Shown piece after piece: positions 1 through 5,750 of a stretch of DNA of 12,100 nucleotides (the stretch's first letter is position 1; each line of letters starts with the position of its first letter). Source of the DNA: Bacteroidales bacterium (lineage in GTDB: Bacteria; Bacteroidota; Bacteroidia; Bacteroidales; UBA7960); contig PWHO01000138.1 in NCBI GenBank assembly GCA_003555385.1, positions 1-12,100 of the forward strand, read 5' to 3'. The notes under the pieces are model-generated. The model was not told the DNA's origin. It saw only the letters and a program-made list of their open reading frames with translations, and ran no database searches. The position numbers and the translations under genes were made by a program.

Positions 1-28
1 CCGCTCGAGGCATCCTATGAGGCGATCA

Positions 29-274
29 TTAATTGTTGATCGATTCTACTGCCTTGATCTCAGGGATGGCTTTCTTCATGGCCTGCTCCACGCCGTTTTT
101 CAGGGTCATCTGGCTCATGGGACATGAACCGCAGGCACCGAGCAATTCGACGTTTACCACGTTGTCTTCCGTCAGGTTGACAAAACGGATGTTCCCTCCG
201 TCAGCTTCGAGGTAGGGGCGGATCTGATCAATTACGTTTTCTACTTTCTTGATTAATTCCAGGTTCTGTGACAT
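29..274 (-). CDS. NifU C-terminal-domain Fe-S protein
   Basis: This is a small (81 aa) stand-alone NifU C-terminal-like domain, the Nfu-type scaffold or carrier that binds an iron-sulfur cluster and passes it to target proteins in the cytosol. The sequence shows the family pattern: an N-terminal helix, then PYLEADGGNI, a beta segment, and the GACGSCPMS loop whose CxxC pair (about residues 48 and 51 of the 81-residue form) bridges the cluster between two subunits. The length is normal for the single-domain form. I chose the ATG at 274 (MSQNLELIKK); the frame can be extended to a TTG at 286, but the four extra residues are not expected in the family. It is the last gene of the leftward series, about 70 bases after the alkyltransferase-like gene, and has a candidate promoter of its own at 328-335. 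Identity of the domain is secure; the recipient proteins are unknown. Confidence 0.93.
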   Translation of the reverse strand: MSQNLELIKKVENVIDQIRPYLEADGGNIRFVNLTEDNVVNVELLGACGSCPMSQMTLKNGVEQAMKKAIPEIKAVESINN

Positions 275-327
275 ATTTCGGAACAATTAAAGGTTATCTT
301 AATTTAGTTTTTGTATAAATAACACTG

Positions 328-335
328 CAAAGATA
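328..335 (-). promoter_or_regulatory. Candidate Bacteroidota -7 element for the NifU-domain gene
   Basis: On the minus strand these bases read TATCTTTG, an exact match to the Bacteroidota -7 consensus TAnnTTTG. It lies in the gap between the alkyltransferase-like gene and the NifU gene, about 54 bases before the ATG at 274. No clear TTTG -33 element is seen at the usual 17-23 base distance, only T-rich sequence, so this is a candidate rather than a firm promoter. Confidence 0.45.
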
Positions 336-344
336 GTCATTTTG

Positions 345-683
345 TTAAAATGAAGGATCCCAGAAATGCTGGTCAAAATTGAGCACCTTGTCGTCCTCAA
401 TTTTAATTCCTTCATTTTTCAGAAGCTGCCTCATCAGGTTGGGGCTTCCGAAGTGGTGTTTGCCGGTAAGCACACCGTTACGATTTACCACGCGGTGTGC
501 CGGGAGGGAAGGATCTGATGCATGGGAATGGTTCATTGCCCAACCCACCATGCGACTGCTGCCCCTGCTTCCAAGGAAAGCGGCTATGGCCCCGTAGGTC
601 GTTATGCGTCCGTAAGGTATTTCCCGTACTATTGCGTAGACCTTTTCAAAGAATGTATGTGTGCTATTTTGGTTGTGTGGCAT
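345..683 (-). CDS. Alkyltransferase-like (ATL) protein, MGMT family without the acceptor cysteine
   Basis: A 112-residue protein of the O6-alkylguanine-DNA alkyltransferase DNA-binding domain family. Visible family features are a Tyr in RITTYGAIA (Tyr30, position of the base-flipping tyrosine), the helix with SRMVGWAMN (Arg44, position of the arginine finger) and the active-site loop. That loop reads PAHRVV (residues 61-66) where true methyltransferases have PCHRV, so the alkyl-acceptor cysteine is replaced by alanine. Such ATL proteins are known to bind O6-alkylguanine without removing the alkyl group and to hand the lesion to nucleotide excision repair; in characterised members the residue is often Trp. 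The length (about 110 aa) fits the ATL group rather than two-domain Ada or Ogt. The ATG at 683 lies inside the end of trmB (20-base overlap), which suggests translational coupling. The ATL call is strong; the repair pathway is inferred from the family. Confidence 0.9.
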   Translation of the reverse strand: MPHNQNSTHTFFEKVYAIVREIPYGRITTYGAIAAFLGSRGSSRMVGWAMNHSHASDPSLPAHRVVNRNGVLTGKHHFGSPNLMRQLLKNEGIKIEDDKVLNFDQHFWDPSF

Positions 684-1350
684 TCAGGGCAAACTTCAGG
701 TAGCAGATTGGTTTATTCTCAGCCAGAAATTTTTCTTCGTAGTATGTTTGGATGTCTTTGAGCAAAGTCTCCCGTATATCAGGATCATTGTAAAGGTCGT
801 CAGTTTGAACCAGCAATTTGTGCCCGTTTTCCCTGATCACGTCCAGGGTGTAGCTGTGTAGTGAGTGATTGTCGGTTTTTAGATGAACGGGGCTGCCGGG
901 CGTAAGTAACCGACTGTATTTTTCAAGGAAGCGCGGAGAGGTAAGACGTTTGCCTGAACGCGATTTCCTGAGATGGGGATCAGGAAAGGTGAGCCAGATT
1001 CCCTGCACTTCATTTTTCCCGAAAAAAGAATTGATGGCTTCTGCCTTTACCCGGAGGAACCCCACATTATACAATCCTTCATCAAGTGCTTCTCTGGCTC
1101 CTTTCCAGAGACGATCTCCCTTGATATCAATACCGATAAAATTATAACCGGGCATTGCCCTGGCCATTCCAATGGTGTACTCTCCTTTTCCGCAACCAAT
1201 CTCCAGGATCAGGGGATTTTCATTACGGAAAAATTCTTCCTTCCATTTTCCTCTGTAACTGAACCGGGAGATGGAATAATAGGCCGGAGGCTGGATCACA
1301 TTGGAAAAGCTATTGATCTCAGCAAATTTTTTCAGCTTGTTCTTCGCCAC
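664..1350 (-). CDS. trmB: tRNA (guanine-N7-)-methyltransferase TrmB
   Basis: TrmB transfers a methyl group from S-adenosylmethionine to N7 of guanosine 46 in the tRNA variable loop. The 228-residue protein has a Rossmann methyltransferase core: motif I EIGCGKGEYT (residues 50-59) for SAM, GIDIKG (73-78), the family signature TFPDPHLRK (121-129, equivalent to the usual FPDPWPKKRH with its conserved aspartates), LKTDN (157-161) and the C-terminal TYYEEKF segment. The length is typical for bacterial TrmB, with the short N-terminus seen in Bacteroidota (MAKNKLKKF). The start is a GTG at 1350, chosen because the following residues match that N-terminus. It begins 30 bases after the HU/SPOR stop codon and overlaps the ATL gene at its end, so the three probably form one transcript. 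Identity is close to certain. Confidence 0.96.
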   Translation of the reverse strand: MAKNKLKKFAEINSFSNVIQPPAYYSISRFSYRGKWKEEFFRNENPLILEIGCGKGEYTIGMARAMPGYNFIGIDIKGDRLWKGAREALDEGLYNVGFLRVKAEAINSFFGKNEVQGIWLTFPDPHLRKSRSGKRLTSPRFLEKYSRLLTPGSPVHLKTDNHSLHSYTLDVIRENGHKLLVQTDDLYNDPDIRETLLKDIQTYYEEKFLAENKPICYLKFALNATQPK

Positions 1351-1380
1351 GACACGCAGGTAGTATGGGTCAATAATCGA

Positions 1381-2484
1381 TTATCGGTGGAGGATCCAGG
1401 CTTTTTCCCTGAGTTCACCATCCAGGGAAGCTTTATGGCTTTCAGCTTCTTCAAGGTCGTAGTAATACCCGTAACATACCCGGTGGTAATCGGCCGGCGT
1501 CTGCATAAACACCATGGCAAGCGGGGCACCATCCGAACGAAGTTGGCGGGCAAGTTTTTGTGCTTCCGTCTCATTGCGGAAACTTCCAACCACGATATAA
1601 TAAACCGGACGACCGGTTTCCGGCGGAGGTGGTTCAATGTCGGGGTCGGAGGGAATCGGGTCCGGTTCGGTAATTTCTTCCCCGGGTTCGTCAATCAATG
1701 TGGTTTCCGCGGGTTCGGCCGGCTCTGAAGGCACAGTTTCTACACGTTCTACAGTTGCCTGCCGGCGGAATAAACCTTCGCTGCCAAAGAAATAATCAAA
1801 TCTCAGCAAAAGGATGAGTAAAATTATCAGAAGTGGGATGGCTATGTAGAACAGCCACCAGAGTCCACCGGAGGATTTCCTTTTTTCGTTGTTTGTTTCG
1901 TCTTTTTCTCTCATTGCTGTTTCGGGTTCGGTTTCGGGTTCAGTGGCTGGTTCATCTGCTGGTTCAGGTTCGGGTTCATTGGCTGCCCCGGGAGGGGGAA
2001 TCGTTTGTCCCTCATCAGCCGGAATGCTATCAGCTGTGTCTCCGGATTCATCTTTTATTGCAGAAGGAATAAAGGCGGGCGCTTTTACATGGCTCACACC
2101 TGTATCTTCTTTCAGGTAATTCATATTTCTGTCAGGGGAAAATCGGATCTCCCCATTTTCGTCCAGCTGAAACAGGCCGATATTTTCCAGCTCTACTTTT
2201 TTGCCGGACTGTAGCGACTGGTCGATTTCGTTTACAAGTTTCCCGTAAAAATCATTGACCGCGGTTTCTGTCATCCCTTCCTGCTCAGAAATAACACGGG
2301 TCAGCGGGGTGTGCCCCTCTTTGGGTACCGGGCTGAAATCCGCGATCCTGGCAGGGGCTTCCACGATGTTCTTCTCGGCGACAAATCTTGCCGGAACGTA
2401 AGTGGTGGAAAAGGAACCGAATCCCGGCAATATGACCGTGTCGTAGATGTAAAGTAACTCGCTGATGTATTTTCCGATCTTCAT
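1381..2484 (-). CDS. HU-CCDC81-like and SPOR domain membrane protein
   Basis: A 367-residue, single-pass membrane protein. Residues 1-60 and about 61-125 look like the two tandem HU-related modules described in bacterial CCDC81-type proteins, with the beta-turn patterns VILPGFGSF and VELENIGLFQL. A Pro/Glu-rich linker follows (about 150-190). The transmembrane helix spans about 209-228 (GLWWLFYIAIPLLIILLILL) and has basic residues KRK just before it. After a second Pro/Glu-rich stretch (about 250-290) comes a C-terminal SPOR domain (294-367: YYIVVGSFRNETEAQKLARQL). SPOR domains bind glycan strands lacking stem peptides at division sites. The basic flank puts the HU part in the cytoplasm and SPOR in the periplasm. 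This suggests (inference) a protein joining DNA or a cytoplasmic partner to septal cell wall. It starts a unit with trmB and the ATL gene, after the kdsB terminator. A weak -7-like TATATTTA lies at 2522-2529 on the minus strand. Confidence 0.88.
   Translation of the reverse strand: MKIGKYISELLYIYDTVILPGFGSFSTTYVPARFVAEKNIVEAPARIADFSPVPKEGHTPLTRVISEQEGMTETAVNDFYGKLVNEIDQSLQSGKKVELENIGLFQLDENGEIRFSPDRNMNYLKEDTGVSHVKAPAFIPSAIKDESGDTADSIPADEGQTIPPPGAANEPEPEPADEPATEPETEPETAMREKDETNNEKRKSSGGLWWLFYIAIPLLIILLILLLRFDYFFGSEGLFRRQATVERVETVPSEPAEPAETTLIDEPGEEITEPDPIPSDPDIEPPPPETGRPVYYIVVGSFRNETEAQKLARQLRSDGAPLAMVFMQTPADYHRVCYGYYYDLEEAESHKASLDGELREKAWILHR
1615..1737 (-). repeat. Pro/Glu/Asp-rich periplasmic linker coding repeat
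   Basis: This stretch inside the HU/SPOR gene encodes residues 250-290, dominated by Pro, Glu and Asp (for example EPAEPAE and DIEPPPPE). It lies between the transmembrane helix and the SPOR domain and would act as an extended spacer through the periplasm. It is low-complexity coding DNA rather than a mobile repeat. Confidence 0.6.
1915..1974 (-). repeat. Short tandem coding repeat, Glu-Pro-rich cytoplasmic linker
   Basis: Degenerate six- to nine-base units (plus strand: ggttcg/ggttca/ggttca variants) encode alternating Glu-Pro, Glu-Thr and Ala-Asp-Glu runs at residues 171-190 of the HU/SPOR protein, just before its transmembrane helix. Repeat-unit number in such a stretch can change by slippage, altering linker length without shifting the frame when whole six-base units are gained or lost. 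Confidence 0.6.
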
Positions 2485-2548
2485 ATTGTGTAGGTTTTGT
2501 GAGCCGGCTATTTTAGCGATATAAATATATGCAGGGAACTAAATTAAG

Positions 2549-2579
2549 AAAAAATCGCAACAAAGCCTTTGTTCCTGCG
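2549..2579 (-). terminator. Rho-independent terminator after kdsB
   Basis: Read on the minus strand, just after the kdsB stop codon, the sequence folds as a hairpin with arms AACAA and TTGTT plus an outer CGC/GCG pair, separated on one side by a three-base bulge. A run of six T follows at 2554-2549. Its position between kdsB and the HU/SPOR gene, with the T-run on the correct side, supports an intrinsic terminator that ends the GH3-dNK-kdsB transcript. The bulge makes it a moderate rather than perfect example. Confidence 0.6.
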
Positions 2580-2593
2580 AATATGTCTTTCCG

Positions 2594-3358
2594 TTATGCC
2601 GTTTTATCCGGATTTGCCGAAATTTTTTCAAGATCTTCAGGCGTGTCGATGGATATATTTTCCAGTTCGGTTACTTCCATAAAGATGTTGTATCCGTAAT
2701 CCAGCCATCGCAACTGCTCGAGCGACTCAAGCTGTTCGAGTTTTCCCGCGGGAAGTGCCACAATTTCTTCAAGTGTCCGGATGCGGTATCCGTACATCCC
2801 CAAATGCCTGAAGTAAGTGTTTCGGGGTGTGGTTGCTGATGATCCGCCGCGAATGAATGGAATCGGCGACCGGCTGAAATACAATGCCCTCCCTGAATGA
2901 TCACAAACCACCTTTACTACATTGGGGTTGTGGATGTCATTTTGTGACCTGATTTCTTTCATCAGTGAAATAATGTGCCTGCCGGGATCCAAAAACCCGC
3001 TGATCAGCTGTTGAATCTGGGACGGGTCAATAAAAGGCTCATCTCCCTGGATATTTACTACGATATCGTGGCCGGTGTATTGTTCTCCGGAATTGAACAG
3101 CTCCAATGCTTCCTGGCAACGGTCCGTTCCGCTGGGATGGTCGGAGCGTGTCATTATCGCTTTTCCGAACCCGGAAACGTGGTCAAAGATCCGATGATCG
3201 TCAGTGGCCACCAGTACTTCGTTCAGTGCCGGACATTGCGAGGCCTGTTCATAAACCCGCTGTATCATAGACCGGCCTCTTATTTTTACCAGAGGCTTTC
3301 CGGGAAACCGGGTAGAGGCATAGCGTGCAGGGATGATTCCAATGGCGTTCATGGTCAT
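2594..3358 (-). CDS. kdsB: 3-deoxy-manno-octulosonate cytidylyltransferase (CMP-Kdo synthetase)
   Basis: KdsB joins Kdo to CMP using CTP, the activation step before Kdo is added to lipid A; it works in the cytosol and marks a lipopolysaccharide-making Gram-negative cell. The 254-residue protein has all the family marks: PARYASTRFPGKPL at 10-23 (nucleotide-binding loop), ATDD (51-54), HPSGTDR (74-80), VNIQGDEPFI (101-110, metal and nucleotide binding), FSRSPIPF (161-168), HLGMYGYR (185-192) and SIDTPEDL (236-243). Two ATG codons are possible, 3358 and 3352; the family usually has few residues before the first strand, so the second (MNAIGIIPARY) is equally plausible. It follows the deoxynucleoside kinase after only seven bases and ends before a terminator-like hairpin, so it is the last gene of its operon. 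Identity is close to certain. Confidence 0.96.
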   Translation of the reverse strand: MTMNAIGIIPARYASTRFPGKPLVKIRGRSMIQRVYEQASQCPALNEVLVATDDHRIFDHVSGFGKAIMTRSDHPSGTDRCQEALELFNSGEQYTGHDIVVNIQGDEPFIDPSQIQQLISGFLDPGRHIISLMKEIRSQNDIHNPNVVKVVCDHSGRALYFSRSPIPFIRGGSSATTPRNTYFRHLGMYGYRIRTLEEIVALPAGKLEQLESLEQLRWLDYGYNIFMEVTELENISIDTPEDLEKISANPDKTA

Positions 3359-3365
3359 GAAATTA

Positions 3366-3980
3366 TTAGAATAGTCCGTGTATCTCGGCGTCTATTCTTT
3401 GAATGATTTCTCCGAGATCTTGCTGGCTTTCGCTGAATTTGAGGTTGTCAACGTTGATTATCAGTAATTTGCCGAGGCTATAACCACTGATCCATTCCTC
3501 GTAACGCTCGTTCAGTTTCTTCAGGTAATCCAGCCTGATGGTGTTTTCATAGTCACGCCCCCTTTTCTGAATCTGGTTCACAAGGGTGGGAACACTCGCC
3601 TTCAGATATATCAGCAGATCGGGCGGATCGATCAATGAACTCATTAATTCAAACAGACTGGAGTAGTTATTAAAGTCGCGTGATGACATCAGGCCCATGG
3701 AATGCAGGTTGGGGGCGAAAATGTATGCATCCTCGTAAATGGTCCTGTCCTGAATGACTTTCTTGTTTTTCTTCCGTATCTCCACCACCTGGCGAAAGCG
3801 ACTGTTCAGAAAATAAATCTGCAGGTTGAACGACCACCGCTGCATGTCTTCGTAAAAATTGTTCAGATACGGGTTGGTGTCCACGTCTTCAAAATGGGCT
3901 TCCCACCCGTAATGTTTTGAAAGTAATTCGGCCAGTGTGGTTTTTCCTGAACCGATGTTACCGGCAATGGCTATATGCAT
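3366..3980 (-). CDS. Deoxynucleoside kinase (dNK/dGK family)
   Basis: A 204-residue salvage kinase that phosphorylates deoxynucleosides to their 5'-monophosphates with ATP or another nucleotide. The sequence begins with a P-loop GNIGSGKTT (7-15). It has the ERS/DRS-type motif as QDRTIYEDA (77-85), carrying the catalytic and sugar-contacting residues, and the arginine-rich lid KRGRDYE (139-145) followed by the helix DYLKKLNERYEEW. Length and order match the small bacterial dNK group that includes deoxyadenosine and deoxyguanosine kinases; base preference cannot be read safely. The frame extends to a GTG at 4043, but the P-loop strand normally starts almost at the N-terminus, so I take the ATG at 3980 (MHIAIAGNIG). 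It lies 77 bases after the GH3 gene and 7 bases before kdsB. The family call is strong. Confidence 0.93.
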   Translation of the reverse strand: MHIAIAGNIGSGKTTLAELLSKHYGWEAHFEDVDTNPYLNNFYEDMQRWSFNLQIYFLNSRFRQVVEIRKKNKKVIQDRTIYEDAYIFAPNLHSMGLMSSRDFNNYSSLFELMSSLIDPPDLLIYLKASVPTLVNQIQKRGRDYENTIRLDYLKKLNERYEEWISGYSLGKLLIINVDNLKFSESQQDLGEIIQRIDAEIHGLF

Positions 3981-4057
3981 GTTGAATTGGTTTTGGTTGT
4001 CGTTGGGTATGCTGTGAAAAACGGCAAATATTCCGGCAATCACCGGGGCCTGATATC

Positions 4058-5581
4058 TCAGTGCCTGTGCTTGCCGATAAAATCAAGGATTTCGTCTACA
4101 TAGCGTCTTCCATTGTACAGTCGAGGAACTTTGTTCTGTCCTCCGATGCGATCCTTTGATTTTAACCAGTTAAAAAACGTATCCGATGGAACGCTCCTCA
4201 GTTTTGGTTTCTTCAGCATCAGGTCGGCACTGCGTTTGGCGGCATAATCTGAATTCAGGTTCTGCAGTTCCTGGTCCAAAATCTCTGTAAAACGGGTGAG
4301 ATCGGATGGCTCTTTCTCGAACTCAATCACGTATTCATGGGCAGCGGTCTGGTTGTCGTCCAGGTAAACGGGGGCTGCCGTATATTCGCTGATCACGGCG
4401 CCGGTTTCATCGCAGGCTTTTTGCAATGCATTGTCGGTATTGTCCACGATCACCTCCTCACCAAAAGCGTTAATAAAACTTTTGGTGCGCCCCGAAATCC
4501 GGATGCGGTAAGGAGACAGGCTGGTAAAGCGGATTGTGTCGCCGATCAGGTATCTCCACAATCCTCCGTTGGTGGTGATGACCATGGCATAATTGGTGTC
4601 GGTGTCAACTTCCGACAGGGGAATGGCCGCGGGGTTGTCCTCCTCCAGCTCCTCAGCGGGGATGAATTCGTAAAATATCCCGTAATCCAGCATGAGCAGC
4701 ATATCTCTTGTGTCCTGACGATCCTGGATCCCGAAGAAACCCTCAGAGGCATTGTATGTTTCCAGGTATACCATGTGTTGTGAGGGGATGATTTTCTCAA
4801 ACTGAGACCGGTAGGGAGCAAAGTTCACACCTCCGTGAATAAACAGCTCCAGGTTGGGCCAGACCTCCAGAATATGGTTGCGTCCGGTAATCTCCAGTAT
4901 ATGTTTTAATAATATCAGGTTCCAGGACGGAACCCCGCTCATGTTGGTGACATTCTCCGCATACGTGGCATGGGCGATTTTATCCAGTTTTTCCTCCCAG
5001 TCTTCCATCAGTGCCAGCGACAGATCAGGAGTACGGAAAAATTCCCCGTAAAATGGAACATTCCGAAGCAATACGGCGGATAAGTCACCGATAGAAATGG
5101 TGTTGTTATATTCGCTTACGCTGCTGCTTCCGCCCATGATCAGGCCTTTGCCATCAAATATCTGCGTGTCCGGATGGTGATGGCAGTATAAGGCCAGCAC
5201 ATCCTTGCCTGCCTTGTAATGGCATTCAGACAAGGATTCCGGGCTGACAGGGATAAATTTACTGCGATCTGCTGTTGTTCCGGAGGATTTGGCAAACCAT
5301 TTTATGTCGGTGGGCCAGAGGATATTTTGCTCCCCTTTGAGCATACGGCCGATGGTTGCGCTAAGGTCATCGTAATCCTGAATGGGCAGGCGCTCACTGA
5401 ACGTCTTATATGAATCAATGGTGTTGAATTCATATTTTTTACCCCATTCGGTATTGCGCGATATATGAATCAGACCTTTTAAGACCTCGTTCTGTACTTC
5501 AGCGGGGTTTTCCCTGAAATGATTGATCTGGGAGAGCCGTTTTTTTACATACCAGGTAGCGATGCTGTTCAGAAATGACAT
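4058..5581 (-). CDS. GH3 auxin-responsive-promoter family protein (ANL adenylating enzyme-like)
   Basis: A 507-residue member of the GH3 family, part of the acyl-adenylate-forming superfamily. In plants GH3 enzymes activate a carboxylic acid such as auxin or jasmonate with ATP and couple it to an amino acid; the bacterial substrate is not known to me. Visible motifs are the phosphate loop SSGTT (99-103), the adenylate motif YNASEGF (276-282), RYLIGD (343-348), ISGRTKSFINAFGEE (362-376) and the C-terminal GGQNKVPRL (480-488), which resembles the conserved C-terminal GQ-K-PR segment of GH3. All nucleotide-binding segments seem intact, so activity is likely. There is no signal peptide, so it is cytosolic. 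It is the first gene of the unit with dNK and kdsB and starts close to a candidate -7 element at 5608-5615. Family membership is secure; substrate and pathway are open. Confidence 0.93.
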   Translation of the reverse strand: MSFLNSIATWYVKKRLSQINHFRENPAEVQNEVLKGLIHISRNTEWGKKYEFNTIDSYKTFSERLPIQDYDDLSATIGRMLKGEQNILWPTDIKWFAKSSGTTADRSKFIPVSPESLSECHYKAGKDVLALYCHHHPDTQIFDGKGLIMGGSSSVSEYNNTISIGDLSAVLLRNVPFYGEFFRTPDLSLALMEDWEEKLDKIAHATYAENVTNMSGVPSWNLILLKHILEITGRNHILEVWPNLELFIHGGVNFAPYRSQFEKIIPSQHMVYLETYNASEGFFGIQDRQDTRDMLLMLDYGIFYEFIPAEELEEDNPAAIPLSEVDTDTNYAMVITTNGGLWRYLIGDTIRFTSLSPYRIRISGRTKSFINAFGEEVIVDNTDNALQKACDETGAVISEYTAAPVYLDDNQTAAHEYVIEFEKEPSDLTRFTEILDQELQNLNSDYAAKRSADLMLKKPKLRSVPSDTFFNWLKSKDRIGGQNKVPRLYNGRRYVDEILDFIGKHRH

Positions 5582-5607
5582 GTCGGAGCTTTTTCAGATT
5601 CCTAAGG

Positions 5608-5615
5608 CAAAAGTA
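5608..5615 (-). promoter_or_regulatory. Candidate -7 element for the GH3-dNK-kdsB unit
   Basis: On the minus strand this reads TACTTTTG, matching TAnnTTTG exactly. It lies 26 bases before the GH3 start codon at 5581, which would give a short 5' leader of roughly 20 bases. No good -33 TTTG is present at the expected distance. It faces away from the similar element for the histidine-kinase operon at 5701-5708. Confidence 0.45.
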
Positions 5616-5700
5616 ACGAATATCAATACATGTTTTGCGACATTTTTTCAGGTCCGGCCCGGTTCTATGCTGAATTAGCCCCCATGTGGCACAAAAGTTA

Positions 5701-5708
5701 TATTTTTG
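5701..5708 (+). promoter_or_regulatory. Candidate -7 element for the histidine-kinase operon
   Basis: The sequence TATTTTTG matches TAnnTTTG exactly. If used, transcription would begin near 5715. That would exclude the upstream TTG at 5706 as a start codon, because it lies inside the element, and would leave a leader of about 36 bases to the TTG at 5751. A -33 element is not evident. Confidence 0.4.
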
Positions 5709-5750
5709 AGAAAGATTTCCCGGAAATTATGCACAAAAAATAGGACTGGC

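Noticed and set aside
1..28. Possible start of a further minus-strand gene (ATG at 13-11) after the NifU gene
   Set aside because: Only four codons are inside the window, so neither frame nor product can be judged.
973..1728. A 251-codon open frame on the plus strand across the trmB/HU-SPOR boundary
   Set aside because: It is antisense to two well-supported genes, its translation has no domain or composition of a real protein, and it spans the gap between them.
1915..1974. Tandem repeat as a CRISPR or intergenic repeat array
   Set aside because: The units are degenerate, lie in frame inside a gene and encode a Glu/Pro linker; there are no spacers.
2975..3406. A 143-codon plus-strand frame opposite kdsB
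   Set aside because: It is a shadow of the highly conserved kdsB coding sequence and shows no family motif.
3981..4043. Longer deoxynucleoside kinase starting at GTG 4043
   Set aside because: The 21 added residues precede a P-loop strand that normally sits at the N-terminus, and a proper ATG is available at 3980.
4337..4783. A 148-codon plus-strand frame opposite the GH3 gene
   Set aside because: It lies wholly within the GH3 gene, which has intact motifs on the other strand, and has no recognisable features.
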